Origin: Notospermus geniculatus
Lineage: Eukaryota; Nemertea; Pilidiophora; Heteronemertea; Lineidae
NCBI GenBank assembly: GCA_002633025.1
Contig: NMRB01000555.1
Coordinates: 96,931 to 160,930, forward strand
Length of the DNA stretch: 64,000 bases
Reading direction: 5' to 3'
Part shown: piece by piece, positions 12,120-24,490 of the stretch
Position numbering within the stretch: position 1 is the stretch's first letter
How the letters are laid out: each line of letters opens with the position of its first letter
Notes under the pieces: model-generated
Told to the model about the DNA's origin: nothing
Seen by the model: only the letters and a program-made list of their open reading frames with translations
Database searches by the model: none
Translations under genes and position numbers: made by a program

Positions 12120-12345
12120 TTAATATAATAATAATAATAATATTTATTATATTTTAGTGCTAAATTGAACGCTAAAAGCATATTTTAGTGCTAAATTGAA
12201 CGCTAAAAGCATTTTCTAAGCACTTTACAAAAAACATTATCTTGCATTGGATTGAGATAAGTAAGATATACATGTAACTAGTTTAAAACATTGAAGTTTA
12301 AAACATTTAGTTAAAACATTTGAAAACATTAAAACATTTTAAAAC
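12120..12345. repeat. AT-rich repeat cluster
   Basis: (ATA)n, then an exact 31-bp duplication TATTTTAGTGCTAAATTGAA…, then iterated AAAACATT. The order (AATA)n, TTTATTATATTTTA, CTAAGCACTTTACA resembles the 3' tail of common marine-invertebrate retroelements, but no coding part is present. Confidence 0.6.
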
Positions 12346-13939
12346 ACTTAAGTCTACGTGTGACACGTATATATTTGTTCAACACAAAAGGTACGGTATC
12401 ACACTTTGACTTAACGTTATGGACACTGGAGTACGTGCTGCAGACTTAGCTTTGCATCTGACACTTCCACAATGACAACACGAAGCTTTCCATCCAAATC
12501 ACTACGACACGGTCTCTCTCACACCCCGTGTCACCCCAAATCCCTGAAACCAACTGGTCGGAATCAAACCCATTTAGACAGTAGCTTTGAAATGTCTTGC
12601 CTCCCTCCACTCCGGCGAGAAATACCGATAATTACAAGACCTCGTTGCTTTGTATGAGGTGCCAATAGCCGCTGGCTTTCTGGACATCAAAGATATGTCT
12701 TTTACTACAAATCGTTACACAACAAAACACATCCGCCAGCAAACTATGGCAGTGTTTGTTGTTGTGTGCAAACATCTGGGAAAAACGTTGCGATTCAGTG
12801 ACCATGATCGGGTGTGATCACACCAAAAACGTATCGAAATTGCAGAAAACAATATTTATCTTGTCGAAAATGAAACAGAATAACTTTATTGAAACAGAAT
12901 AACTTTATTATCACTTTATATTTACTCTACCGATGTCTTTGTACACCTATCTACAATAGATGTAAGCGTAGAAAACGACCTGATGGGTAACCGCTTTATA
13001 GAAACAGAAGAATTTCTACTGTTCGCTCCGCGCGCCCACTAGTTTTTAAGATGGAAACCTAGCGTCGATAGGCCTACTAGTGGTGATAATCCTTGCCCAG
13101 ATATCGCCACCTAGCGTCAAGTTTGTCCTGCTGACTGCTGGTAGTTTTCTCTGACTGGCCTCGTAATGGGTAGAACAGAGTATTTCGACGTTTTTGCTGT
13201 GATCTCAATTGGTAGAATAGAGTATACCAAAGCGCATGGCAGAAATGACGCCGTATTGAGACATACAAGCCGAAACACGAGATGAACAGACGACAACCTC
13301 TTTCTACGAGATTTGCTTGTATGGGTATATCGTTTTTAACTGGGCGGAGCATGGGCTGGTCACGTGACACCCAACATCAAACAAGCAACATGACCGACTC
13401 GTTTTCTCCAGGACTAGCCTACAAAATGGCGGAATTAAAAAGGGTGGCAAAATGTGGCAGAAATCACGCACCGCTATTAATCAGATCAGATTGGATCAGG
13501 ATTACTAAATTAAAGCTGTCAGCTCGGTCACGGCGGAATGTTGACCATTCGTGCGCAATGGACAGATTTAGTTGGGAAGTCTTACCGTTGGTCACGTCCC
13601 TAATTCGCCCGGGATATCTGGTACCAGAACCGCTTCAGTGAGTTTCCTACCCCGTATAATAATCGTAGGGCCAGGCAAAACGTCCTTTTTTCGCTGTAAT
13701 ATACGCCCGGTGCTTTCTCCAGGCTATCTCACGGTATAAGAAAAGTGTGGTTGTCACACAGGTCCACGCTTCTCAAGTAAATCATAGGCAAACATGGCAT
13801 AGAACACAGATCAGGCATTAGATATTCCGACTAAACACATCGAGTAGTGTTAGATCTGCCAAAACCAGTCTTCGGTGTATTGTAAATGCCTTCATAACTG
13901 ATGTCATCCATAATATCCCATTGCTTCGGACATGTTTAA
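12346..13939. other. No gene recognised
   Basis: Includes a short direct repeat GAAACAGAATAACTTTATT at about 12870-12910 and a CTCF-like GCCACCTAGCGTC near 13106. No coding signal. Confidence 0.45.
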
Positions 13940-14075
13940 TATTCGGACATTATATCGCCGCTAATCGCTACGACTTGTGCTGTGTGCTGGTGGATATATT
14001 GAGAAACTATTCGGACATTATATCGCCGCTAATCGCTACGACTTGTGCTGTGTGCTGGTGGATATATTGAGAAAC
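13940..14075. repeat. Exact tandem duplication, 68 bp x 2
   Basis: Unit begins TATTCGGACATTATATCGCC and ends with GGATATATTGAGAAAC. Shorter direct repeats follow at 14140-14180, 14250-14290 and 14580-14620. Confidence 0.85.
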
Positions 14076-14619
14076 GTCCGTCATCGATCCCCCATCACAT
14101 CGGCCGTATATCGCAAGCGGAACTGCATGAACATTACTTTATTGCACTTACTTACCAAAGATATTGCACTTACTTACCAAAGATATGCGAGAATATTTGT
14201 CGTCTCCATCTTTTCGAGTGTCTTGGTCCACTGTCGTATATGATGGAGGCTTTCTTCATCAAGTCTTGGTTTTCTTCATCAAGTCTTGGTTTTCTTTGTA
14301 TTTTACACATTGCCAGTGATCGGACACGGACATGTGCTTTACATCATTGCTATTTCTTAGCACCATTAATTCGCAACAACTACAGCAATTGCCGAGCAGT
14401 TGCCTTCGGAAGTTCCGAATGCAACTACAGGTGCATTGTGTTTCACAGGTCGGCGCTGGTCGGTGTGAGAGGAATGAGCGCCGCCTGTCGTGACAATGCT
14501 ACAGGTGTCATCCACTACTGAACGCATCCGTGGCAGATGCTGTCGAACATGTTAAAAGGTCGCCACTAACACCAGTGATACATACAGGTATTTGTTATTT
14601 ACATACAGGTATTTGTTAT

Positions 14620-15362
14620 TTGATTAACAGCAACTTCAGTCAAGAGTTGGCGAACCTCATCTCCTCCCCAGCCACCTATAACCAGCGGCAGTGGAGCACG
14701 ACAAGAGTGGATCCGATTGAACCACGGAAGTCTGAGTGGCCTGCTCCCTCATCTTCCCGGATATTAGATCCCGGTTTCCTGCCCTCCCAGTCACCGAGTT
14801 GATCATCCCCGATGGGCATAAGCATTTGGAACCAAACCCGTCGGGAAATCACTGTCTAGGACGAATCCGATGAACAACTCAACTGTAAAGACAGTCAGGC
14901 GGATGGCAAATTTGAATATACATGTAGGTGGATGTCATTGTAATTCAAATTTGAATATTGATAGGCCTACAAACACCACGGGATGAAAATACTAGTAGGT
15001 CCCTGGAAATCACAATGAAGGAAGTTGTGGTCGCAAGATGAACTCGGCCACGCGAATATCTATTCTAAACCAGCCTCGACCACGCAAACCAGCCAACCTA
15101 CCAGTGCCCGGACCAGTTCGATGGCTAACAAACGCATACCATGCGTCGATTGCTGGTGGACCACCGCCCGACTAGGTGCGGAACCAAAGTCTTCCAACGT
15201 GACTCCAACCAAGGACACCAGGCTTGAATACCGTTTCAGAAACCAGCTGAATTGACAGCAAATATTTCGCAAATGAATTTTTTATTACAACCTTGGTGTT
15301 TGTATGTAGAGACTCGGAGGTAATGGTTAGTTTGTATGTAGAGACTCGGAGGTAATGGTAAA
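14620..15362. other. No gene recognised
   Basis: Short frames only. A 30-bp duplication TTTGTATGTAGAGACTCGGA lies near 15299-15358. Confidence 0.45.
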
Positions 15363-15420
15363 ACCTTGGAGGAATTATACTGTATAATTCAGTATAGTTC
15401 CAGTATAATTCCTCCAAGGT
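15363..15420. repeat. Inverted repeat hairpin, 20-bp stem
   Basis: ACCTTGGAGGAATTATACTG and CAGTATAATTCCTCCAAGGT are perfect inverses separated by an 18-base loop. It directly precedes a minisatellite. Confidence 0.7.
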
Positions 15421-15537
15421 AAAACCAAACTTGAGTCTTCTCTAAGACAGCAGATGACAAAACCAAACTTCAGTCTTCTCCAAGACAGCAGATGACACGA
15501 AACTTCAGTCTTCTCCAAGACAGCAGATGACACGAAT
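15421..15537. repeat. Minisatellite, about 38-bp unit, three copies
   Basis: Unit with CTTCAGTCTTCTCCAAGACA followed by GCAGATGACACGAA, with small variation between copies. Confidence 0.8.
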
Positions 15538-16317
15538 CTGACGGCTTTGTCCTGTAGCCTATATTGATTTTGGTTAGGGGCAGTAGGGGCCAGCCTCATT
15601 TCAATGAAGCCATTTTAATGTTCATCTGTGGTGGTCATAGTTAGGGTGATATCGACAGGATGGGTCAGGATTTCAACATCTTATCGAGTTAGGTCCACAA
15701 GCAATGTCTCCAGGTTTATTGACATGGTAAATACATGTATGATGTGCCTCACTCAGTCGTTACTTCATTAATGGCGAAGTTTGCCAACTCCCAAAGGGCC
15801 GTCAATGTTCTATTGGAGGGAAAAAGGAATGGCCTGGAGCCAGAGATACACTTGAATAAGAGAAATCCCAGCGTTGTCAAGGCCTTGAAGCTAAATATCA
15901 GTGTGGTGACTCAAATCTGAGGATACGCATTGTAAGAGCTTCCTGTCTAGCAGACGACACATTTTAACTTACTAAATAGGCATCGACCCCAAATTAAACT
16001 CATAGACAGTTGAAGCTGATATTGTCGACCCCAAATTAAACTCATAGACAGTTGAAGCTGATATTGTAATACAGGTATATGACCAATAATTGACCCGTAA
16101 TATGCGATAACACTTATAAAAATTGGGAATTTGCAAAACTGGGTGTACGCATTGTAAGACTGCCTGTCTGAACGAGTGTACGCATTGTAAGACGACACAA
16201 ATTGTTTCAAAACATAGCCGATTTAACTATTCTGCCAAGGTGTTAGCTCAATGAAATGGACCCAAGCATTCATTTAAATGCACTCCTATCAACTATACTC
16301 TGCTTACGAACAGTAAT

Positions 16318-16355
16318 TAAGACCGCCACCACCTCACAAGGTGGCGGTCTTCATT
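16318..16355. repeat. GC-rich hairpin
   Basis: AAGACCGCCACC pairs perfectly with GGTGGCGGTCTT across ACCTCACAA. A (CT)n stretch and the isolated N at 16381 follow. In bacteria this would be called a terminator; here it is an unexplained hairpin in an animal genome. Confidence 0.6.
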
Positions 16356-16381
16356 GGTTTCACTGGATTTCTCTCTCTCTN

Positions 16382-17200
16382 CCAACATATTTCACTGTTC
16401 ATATAGCCAACATATTTCACTGCCACTAACACAGCAGAACCGAGTGGACACTTACTACGAGAGGACACTCTTTACAGTCACACCTGGCCAACAGACCTGA
16501 CCAGAACTGTTCAGAGGGATGGATCTCAGACCTTATTCAAGAAGCATTCATAACTTTAGTGCTTGGTAATTGGTTCATATCGTTGGTAATTGGTTCATAT
16601 CGTCACACATATTTCACTGCCACTTGGTAATTGGTTCATATCGTCACACATATTTCACTGCCACTAACACAGCAGAACTGAGTGGACACTTACTACGAGG
16701 GGACACTCTTTACAGTCACACCTGGTCAACAGACCTGATCAGAACTGTTCAGGAGGGACGGATATCAGAGACCTTATTCAAGCATTCATAACTTCAGGGT
16801 GCTTGGTAATTGGTTGGTAATTGGTTCATATAGCCATACATATTTCACTGCCACTAAACACAGCAGAACTGAGTGGACACTTACTGCAAGGGGCACTCTT
16901 TACAGTCACACCTGGCGAACAGATCTGATCAGAACTGTTCAGGAGGGATGGATATCATATAGCCATACATATTTCACTGCCACTAAACACAGCAGAACTG
17001 AGTGGACACTTACTACAAGGGGACACTCTTTACAGTCACACCTGGCGAACGGATCTGATCAGAACTGTTCAGGAGGGATGGATATCAGAGTTAACACAGC
17101 AGAACTGAGTGGACACTTACTACAAGGGGACACTCTTTACAGTCACACCTGGCGAACGGATCTGATCAGAACTGTTCAGGAGGGATGGATATCAGAGTTT
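16382..17200. repeat. Tandem array of about 130-150-bp units
   Basis: Five or so copies share CATATTTCACTGCCACTAAC, GCAGAACTGAGTGGACACTT, GACACTCTTTACAGTCACAC and GATCAGAACTGTTCAGGAGG. Some copies are truncated. The array begins exactly at the single N at 16381, so its true copy number is probably uncertain. The 158-codon frame across it is a repeat artefact. Confidence 0.85.
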
Positions 17201-17312
17201 GCACATTTCCCATCTTGCACCTGCAGCCTATCAAAGGACTTTTGTGCACTTCTCAAGTCACAAATGCTTTGTTGAATAAGGCCTCTAGATATACTGCTAC
17301 CACGCACTTTAT

Positions 17313-17482
17313 ATTAGAGAATAACGATGAGTCACTGCAGACCCTGGCTGCAACCAGGTCTGCCATTAGGAACACAAATTTTATTCACCATAACTACATT
17401 AGAGAATAACGATGAGTCACTGCAGACCCTGGCTGGAACCAGGTCTGCCATGAGGAACACAAATTTTATTCACCATAACTAC
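17313..17482. repeat. Tandem duplication, 85 bp x 2
   Basis: Unit begins ATTAGAGAATAACGATGAGT and ends TTATTCACCATAACTAC, with two substitutions. Confidence 0.85.
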
Positions 17483-17932
17483 AAAGAGGTCAAGTTACCA
17501 ATTCGAACATTCACAGTAAGTTCCCTGCCTGGCCAAACCATGCTGAAAATCTGATGGCAATTCTGGTAGTATACATAAAACTCTTTCACAACCTTAGCAA
17601 TTCCTATTAAAAGAATACATATGAAAAAGCAAGCACTTAGTTTGCTCTGTGTCTTTCTTCAGATGATTTGCTATAGACACCAACATTCGCCTATTTCACT
17701 GTGTGCCACTTGGGGCCTCCTGGAAAATGACTTGCGTGTAAAAACGTATTACACATTGGCCTTGAGACAATAGGGCCGTTTAGACGAAAGGCAAAAATCC
17801 ACATGTGATCCGATCGAATCCGATTGTGGTTCAAAACTCTGGCGTGTAAACACTACCCAATGTGGCTTCCGGTTAGGCCCTATGGCGATGTTTATCTATA
17901 GTGTGGGTGTACCCAAACAATAGATAAACGTT

Positions 17933-18093
17933 GTCTTATGGCCTAAGCGGGCAACGTTTTATGGCCTAAGTGTGCGCTTGCAAAACCTCTATAGCACGCA
18001 ATGAAAGGAGGCTGTCTTATGGCCTAAGCGGGCAACGTTTTATGGCCTAAGTGTGCGCTTGCAAAACCTCTATAGCACGCAATGAAAGGAGGC
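17933..18093. repeat. Tandem duplication, 80 bp x 2
   Basis: Unit begins GTCTTATGGCCTAAGCGGGC and ends with GCACGCAATGAAAGGAGGCT. Confidence 0.85.
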
Positions 18094-18103
18094 TATCTTT
18101 GCT

Positions 18104-18390
18104 TTTGTCTTAGGTCTACTCCATAACCCCAAGGTGTTAGTTTCTTGTCTTAGGTCTACTCCATAACCCCAAGGTGTTAGTTTCTGTCTTAGGTCTACTC
18201 CATAACCCCAGGGTGCTTTTGTCTTAGGTCTACTCTGTCTTAGGTCTACTCCATAACCCCAAGGTGCTTTTGTCTTAGGTCTACTCCATAACCCCAAGGT
18301 GTTAGTTTCTGTCTTAGGTCTACTCAATAACCCCAAGGTGCTTTTGTCTTAGGTCTACTCCATAACCCCAAGGTGTTAGTTTCTGCATAG
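18104..18390. repeat. Minisatellite, 30-40-bp unit, about eight copies
   Basis: Core GTCTTAGGTCTACTCCATAA followed by CCCCAAGGTG, joined by either TTAGTTTCT or CTTTT. The alternating linker gives two unit lengths (about 39 and 35 bp). Confidence 0.85.
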
Positions 18391-18446
18391 TTTCTGCAGC
18401 CAAAGCCAAGACAGAGACTAAAGATGCCCATACACGATCAATATTA

Positions 18447-19066
18447 CAGTGGAACCCCGGTCGGCGACCACCCCTATAACGCGACCACCCCGGAAAGACG
18501 ACCAATTTTCAATTGTCCCGATTGTTTTTCTCTTTATTTCCTTTTGGAGAGTTTCACTAATGCGACCACCCCGCTATCCAGACCGCGACCACGGCTTTGG
18601 CTGTCCCAAGCGGCAATAGCACCTCGGTAACACGACCACTCACAACCTAATTAGAGATCTGATCATCAAACAAAGGCGAGTCAGCAGAGTGTGTGTACCA
18701 AACAGGACCAATTAATGCGTGGCATAAGCCGTGCGCATGACGTTTGCGGTCAGCAGTCAGAAAAGGCAGGCCGAAACATGAGACGGGCGCAATATTTACA
18801 CGGAATTCACTATTTCCACACCTGCCAGTCGTCCATCCTAGTCGTCACAGTGTCAGTGGGCTATCTGCTTACTAGTATCAGGCCAGGCTGGAAATGGTCT
18901 AGTCTGGTTTATTCAAACGAAACATGGATAAAAAAGAAAATATGACACTCGGTTTACTTCGGTCTGGATCGGCACTCATCAGGCCGATTTCGGTAAGGCG
19001 ACCACCCCGCTAACGCGACCACTTTGGGTCTGTCCCGTGGGTGGTCGTGTTACCGGGGTTCCACTG
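18447..19066. mobile_element. Non-autonomous pogo/Tigger-like element, 620 bp, TA target duplication
   Basis: The ends read CAGTGGAACCCCGGT and ACCGGGGTTCCACTG, the terminal type CAGTGGAACC known from pogo/Tigger elements. TA flanks both sides (18445-18446 and 19067-19068). Further GCGACCACCCCG repeats occur near both ends. The flanks joined without the element read CAATATTATTGCACAATATG, which matches the intact MITE at 19543. That gives an empty site and confirms the borders. There is no transposase frame. Confidence 0.85.
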
Positions 19067-19542
19067 TATTGCACAATATGTGGTGCAAAACAGGGGCACA
19101 CAAAGTAGCCAGGGGAAGAGATCTCCCCTGATCTGAACAAGCATGCCATTCACAGTGAAACTGCGATTCTCATTTATAGCTTTCTCTCTGCAATAATGCT
19201 CAGTCTCACATTGTACTTGGCTAAACTGGCCTGTACTTGGCTGAACTGGCCTGCCTTTATGTGATGTCAGAAAGGTTTTGGAAGACACTTCCTCTCTGCT
19301 TTCAAAACAACATCAGTTTAATGTAGGCCTACATATTTGTATCCTATCCTTCAAATCAAACTTCCACCAGTTCGAATTTCTTCTGACCAGACGACTGTGG
19401 AAATTTCTTCTCGCAATAATCTGGAATAAGAAAATACATGTATAATAATTTCAAAATATGACCAGTCATATTTGACAGAGATGTATTCATTAAATGTGAC
19501 CAATAGATAGAAGGTAGCCTATGCTCACAATTTTACTAGACC

Positions 19543-19696
19543 TAAAGCGGCCCATACATGTGCAATATTATTGCACAATATGAGGCTCAAAATGGGCGAT
19601 ATTATATGTCAATCTTCTACCCATCATGCCAATAGCAAATTACCCCATTTGGGCCCCATATTGTGCAATAATATTGAGCATGTCTGGGCGGCTTTA
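19543..19696. mobile_element. MITE of 154 bp with 45-bp terminal inverted repeats
   Basis: The left end TAAAGCGGCCCATACATGTG continues with CAATATTATTGCACAATATG. The right end is its inverse with a few changes (CATATTGTGCAATAATATTG, then GGGCGGCTTTA). A second copy of its left half is split by the pogo-like element at 18447. Confidence 0.75.
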
Positions 19697-19887
19697 GTAT
19701 TGAAGATATTTGAGCCTTTCAATACTTGGGTCCAGTAGAATTCTGAGCACCACCAATAAAAGGTGACCTTACAGTATTTCTCACAGTTTTCAAGATGACT
19801 GGAAGACATTTTCGAGGTCCGATTACAGTTTTCACTTGCCAATATCCCATTGAACGCTACATATCGTCAATGAGAATTATGTCACTA

Positions 19888-20330
19888 ATTAGAAGATCAA
19901 TCTTTCTTGGAGTGAAGATCAATCTTTCTCGGAGTCAAAAACAACACTTTTGTCACTAATTAGAAGATCAAGTGGAGTCACTAATTAGAAGATCAATCTT
20001 TCTTGGAGTGAAGATCAATCTTTCTTGGAGTCAAAAACAACACTTTTGGTAAAAATAAATTCATTATGGTACTACCTATTTCAAAACCATTTGTCCTTTG
20101 TCCTTCCATCAGTTGAAATCTCGCCTCCCCAGATGGCTGTGGCAAACTCTTCTCCAAACCATCTGAAAAAAATACATTGTACATTGTACTGGGTCTTGGC
20201 AAAGTGGGTAGGCCTAGAGGCAAAATGTGTATAAGGGCATGGGGTGGAAGCAAACTGGGTCTTGGCAAAGTGGGTAGGCCTAGAGGCAAAATTTGTATAA
20301 GGGCATGGGGTGGAAGCAAAAGGTGAGAAC
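19888..20330. repeat. Short repeats at the left border of the satellite field
   Basis: ATTAGAAGATCAATCTTTCT and GGAGTGAAGATCAATCTTTC recur from 19888 to 20038. 20196-20330 has two copies of a block with GGTCTTGGCAAAGTGGGTAG and ATAAGGGCATGGGGTGGAAG, which also occurs in the satellite at 27480-30500. Confidence 0.7.
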
Positions 20331-20636
20331 CTGAAATGGGGATACAGGTTTCACATCCATCCTCCCAATGAATGAATCACTAGGTCTTATCCATCCTTAT
20401 AAAAAATTGATCACACAGTAACATCCATCCATAGCAGGTTTTTATTTTGAATGGGATTTATCATTTGTGGGATTCGCTGTTCATCCCAAGAAACTACCCG
20501 GGACCTCTTTTGAATTCGTCACTTGACAAGACAAACATCATAATGCCACTTGTCATTTGTGACAATGCAGAAATGAAAACCAACACCAGGTATCATTTAG
20601 TATATGACAAATGACATTCATGTCAAATGCATTCTT

Positions 20637-22032
20637 TCTTTGTTCAAAAAGGTCTGAATCCAAATACATCTTTGGCATTCATGTTGCAACATGATTAACA
20701 AACCAGACCATTGGAAGAATTAATGTCACTGTATCACTGTGATAGACGGCCCGGGCCGCGATTCTCGCGCCCCGGGTCAAATCGATAAGCAATACTCGCG
20801 GCCCAGGTGGAACCATCAGCAGGATAAAACGGCCCGGGCCGCGAGAATCACGACCCGGGTTGCCACTGTTGGACTGATATCTGTCCCTAGGCGTTTTACC
20901 TTTAACCAGGGACCATCAGTGACTAATAGCTGTCGACCTGTTCAGTATATTTTGTCATTCGTTTCAATTTAAACCGAATGGGTGGTGTAGGTATCTTTTG
21001 TCAATTTGTGGAATTCATCTTAGGTGAGCCATTGGGGCAATGGACGAGGATGTTGTTTACATAGACCTAAGTTGGAGTTCATCTGGTGAGACGGACCAGG
21101 ACCAGTGGGATGGAGTTCGATAGGGATGTGGCACAGGCCTATCACCCATTTGGAATCTGATTCAGCTGGTTTCGGCAGTAGCGACCAACGGCGGGCATGT
21201 CGTTTGACGTACGCGAAACACCCTGGTTGCAACTCGGCTGGAGAGACCGACGTTTTTGAATGTTCCCAATCTCTGAGTTTGAATTATAATGTCTGACGGA
21301 ATAAGCTGCGACTTGACAAACGGGACATGCAGACNTCTTTGTTCAAAAAGGTCTGAATCCAAATACATCTTTGGCATTCATGTTGCAACATGATTAACAA
21401 ACCAGACCATTGGAAGCATTAATGTCACTGTATCACTGCGATAGACGGCCCGGGCCGCGATTCTCGCGCCCCGGGTCAAATCGATAAGCAATACTCGCGG
21501 CCCAGATGGAACAATCAGCAGGATAAAACGGCCCGGGCCGCGAGAATCACGACCCGGGTTGCCACTGTTGGACTGATATCTGTCCCAAGGCGTTTTACCT
21601 TTAACCAGGGACCATCAGTGACTAATAGCTGTCAACCTGTTCAGTATATTTTGTCATTCGTTTCAATTTAAACCGAAGGGTGGTGTAGGTATCTTTTGTC
21701 AATTTGTGGAATTCATCTTAGGTGAGCCATTGGGGCAATGGACGAGGATGTTGTTTACATAGACTTAAGTTGGAGTTCATCTGGTGAGACGGACCAGGAC
21801 CAGTGGGATGGAGTTCGATAGGGATGTGGCACAGGCCTATCACCCATTTGGAATCCGATTCAGCTGGTTTCGGCAGTAGCGACCAATGGCGGGCATGTCG
21901 TTTGACGTACGCGAAACACCCTGGTTGCAACTCGGCTGGAGAGACCGACGTTTTTGAATGTTCCCAATCTCTGAGTTTGAATTATAATGTCTGACGGAAT
22001 AAGCTGCGACTTGACAAACGGGACATGCAGAC
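20637..22032. repeat. 700-bp direct duplication split by a single N (likely assembly artefact)
   Basis: 20637-21334 and 21336-22032 are near-identical, differing by a few substitutions and one or two single-base indels. The N at 21335 lies exactly between the copies, and the sequence then continues past the second copy. This is how two contigs with an unmerged overlap, or two haplotypes, look when joined. Confidence 0.85.
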
Positions 22033-22957
22033 AAACATGTCATCTATCTGTCAGTGTTTTCCAAACAATACGGAGAAACCCTGACAAACGGAAACATTGG
22101 GAGATGTCACGATCAGGACCAACGGGATGGAGTTCTGTAGAGATATGGCATTGGCCTATCACCCTGTTTAGAATCCCGATTCCACTCTTTTCGGCGATAA
22201 GGGCCAGTCGCTGGGGCAGGATGTGGTTTTGTTTAATTTTGGCCTAGCACTCTGGTTTGAACGTCTCTCATGAGGACAACCAGAAACAATGGGATGAAGT
22301 TCAAGAAGGATGTAGCATAGGCCTATTATAACTCCCTCCGGATCCGATTCAGCTGGTGTGAGGGATATACATGTAGGGTAAATTGACGGGGACTGAGTTC
22401 CACGGGTAGGGGCATGGGTCTTTGGTGGAAGCCACCGAGCCAAATGGGGTGGAGTTCCGCCAGAGGAATGTGGTGGCATAGGCTTGCTTGCTTACGCCGA
22501 TTGGAAATACTTTTTGCGTTTATCTCCAAAAAATAGGGGTGGCTCATGCGTTTATCGCCAAAAATAGGGGTGGCTCAATTATTGTCGAGGAGGATTTAAT
22601 TCATTCTTCAACAAATGTTCAATCATAAATAGGCCTAGTTACAGATCTGTAGAGTTTGGGGTTGCTGCGTAGAGCAGGCTTTGGGTCAGGGAGGGAATGT
22701 ACTTAGGGTACGAAATAAAGATTAATAATAATAATATTATCACTTCACTAAAGCCCCGAGACAAGGGGCGAGAAATGCAGCCATTTTCTAAAAGAAATTG
22801 AAATCATTAGTGCCATATGGTTGGGAGATGCAGTTAGCTCAAAAAGGTTTGAGATAAAATCGCAATCAAAAGCATCTTTTTCAAGCCAGTCAGCGTGGCT
22901 GACACAACTCCGAAAGGGCATCGCACCATCTTTAGCTGATCTAAGAATTTATTTAAC

Positions 22958-23640
22958 AGGTTATCATAAACCTTGTTTACACTACATAAAAGTCCGGGCT
23001 CAGCACGGGCTTTTTGCATTAACACCTATGAATCCGGCGCCGTGTCTAAATAAAGCCTGGGCTTATTTCAGACCCGGGCTTCGGAAAGTCTGGGCTTTTT
23101 CAGACAGGTGTAACCAAGGCTAACTGATGGTGGTTCAACACGGTTTAAGACTGTGCTGAACCTCAGTGACACCGCCTAGACACCTATGAGGGTGTTCACC
23201 ATTGACCGCCACCTCGTTTCTGGAACCGCAGGATTTTCTAAATGTTTGAAATTTTTACGGCGGTTCTCAAGGTGCGGATCTCACATTAGGCATATTTTTC
23301 ACTTCCCTAAACGTAGATGTGCTCCCATAAACATGATATGAGCCAGAGGTTGGGAGACTGAGAACTTTGTGGGAAGCCTGAATGAGATCGAAGGGACCCA
23401 ACCACGCTTGCTGGGTTCACGGTGCACCCTCCTGCCCAGGGTGAATCACAGCCCAGCGTGATTTTTAAGTGTATGCTATTTTTTAGCACGAATGAGAACA
23501 CTGGACTGAGTAATGTTTATTGGCTTGCTACGACCTGTTAAGCGAGTAGGGTGTAGCAGGCTCAGAAATTTGTTTGCTGCATCCAACATAGGGTTTATCT
23601 GGCATAGAAATGTTTTATTACACTGCCACTGCATTTAATA
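22958..23640. repeat. Segment present in only one arm of the large inverted repeat
   Basis: The left arm is interrupted here, while the right arm passes directly from AAATAAATTCTTGG to the sequence with TTTTCCTCTGCGTGTCC (about 25980-26020). The segment contains self-complementary GC-rich stretches around GGGCTTATTTCAGACCCGGG and no reading frame I recognise. It is either an insertion in the left arm or a deletion in the right arm. Terminal repeats are not clear. Confidence 0.55.
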
Positions 23641-24246
23641 TGATGAAACTTTTCCCTAGTGAGTGTCCTAGGCGAAACTTTTCCCATAGTGAGTGTCCTA
23701 GGTGGAAAAAAGTCAATCAATGCGTGCTTCATCCTACTCGACAAATAGCACATTCTAACTCTTACGTGGGGAGTATAACCTTAATGTTAAAATTCAAAGT
23801 AAACACCTCGTGTTTTAGTCGACAGTGTGCTTCAGATATGTCGCACTATGAACCATCCACGCATTTTTGTAGTCTCATGTTCTTCTTCAATGTTTCATTC
23901 ATTGAAAATAATAACCGTGATTTCGTGTCAGCTTGACCATTGGAGTCCCCTATGCGGGATAATGTCAAATCCTTCGGCTGGTCTGCTTGAGTTTGGGGGG
24001 TCCACGTACATTTGAAAGTGGCCAGAAATAAATGGTAGACTTGGCGTGATATTTTGTGATGTAATTCGCACACAATTTTAACTGATATAGACCCGATAGG
24101 ATCATTCTGAAAGTTGGGGTACATGAATGAGCGTACAGTGCGAATATGTGCTTTGGCGGGCGGAGGTCTCCCAAGAAAATCTTCAAATATTTATCGCATC
24201 TAGGTTTCTGAGATAATTTTATTTCCCTCTCAATAAGTTATGCATG

Positions 24247-24460
24247 CTTGCCCCTTGGTGCTGCCGATTTATGCCTCATGGGAGGGTCCTTGGGTTCTAA
24301 TCTGGTAGGGAGCAATGTCTTTCACCTTAGAAACCCGATTCTACTTCAGATTCTTCGATTGTATCTCCTTTATTGTGACCCCTTGCATACCATAAAACTG
24401 TTTGGGTTCGGAGATTGTTTGGACTACTCGCAGGGCACTGATGGACGCCTCGTTTAACAT
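24247..24460 (+). mobile_element. Degenerate copy of a tRNA-derived SINE
   Basis: Shares with the copy at 24491 the order: CCTTGGGTTCTAATCTGG (a worn B box), GCAATGTCTTTCACCTTAGAAAC, TTGTATCTCCTTTATTGTGACC, and ACTGATGGACGCCTCGTTTA. The tRNA 5' part is truncated. It abuts the left arm of the large inverted repeat. Confidence 0.6.
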
Positions 24461-24490
24461 AGGCAATTGATCGAACCATCTTTTTTGAAG

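Noticed and set aside
16318-16355. Rho-independent terminator
   Set aside because: Shape fits, but such terminators do not act in animal nuclear genomes and no gene precedes it.
16799-17275. 158-codon frame
   Set aside because: It runs through the tandem array at 16382-17200 and repeats the same peptide, so it is a repeat by-product.
18104-18390. Regular repeats that could be mistaken for a CRISPR array
   Set aside because: The 'spacers' are just two alternating repeat linkers, there are no unique spacers, and the genome is clearly animal.
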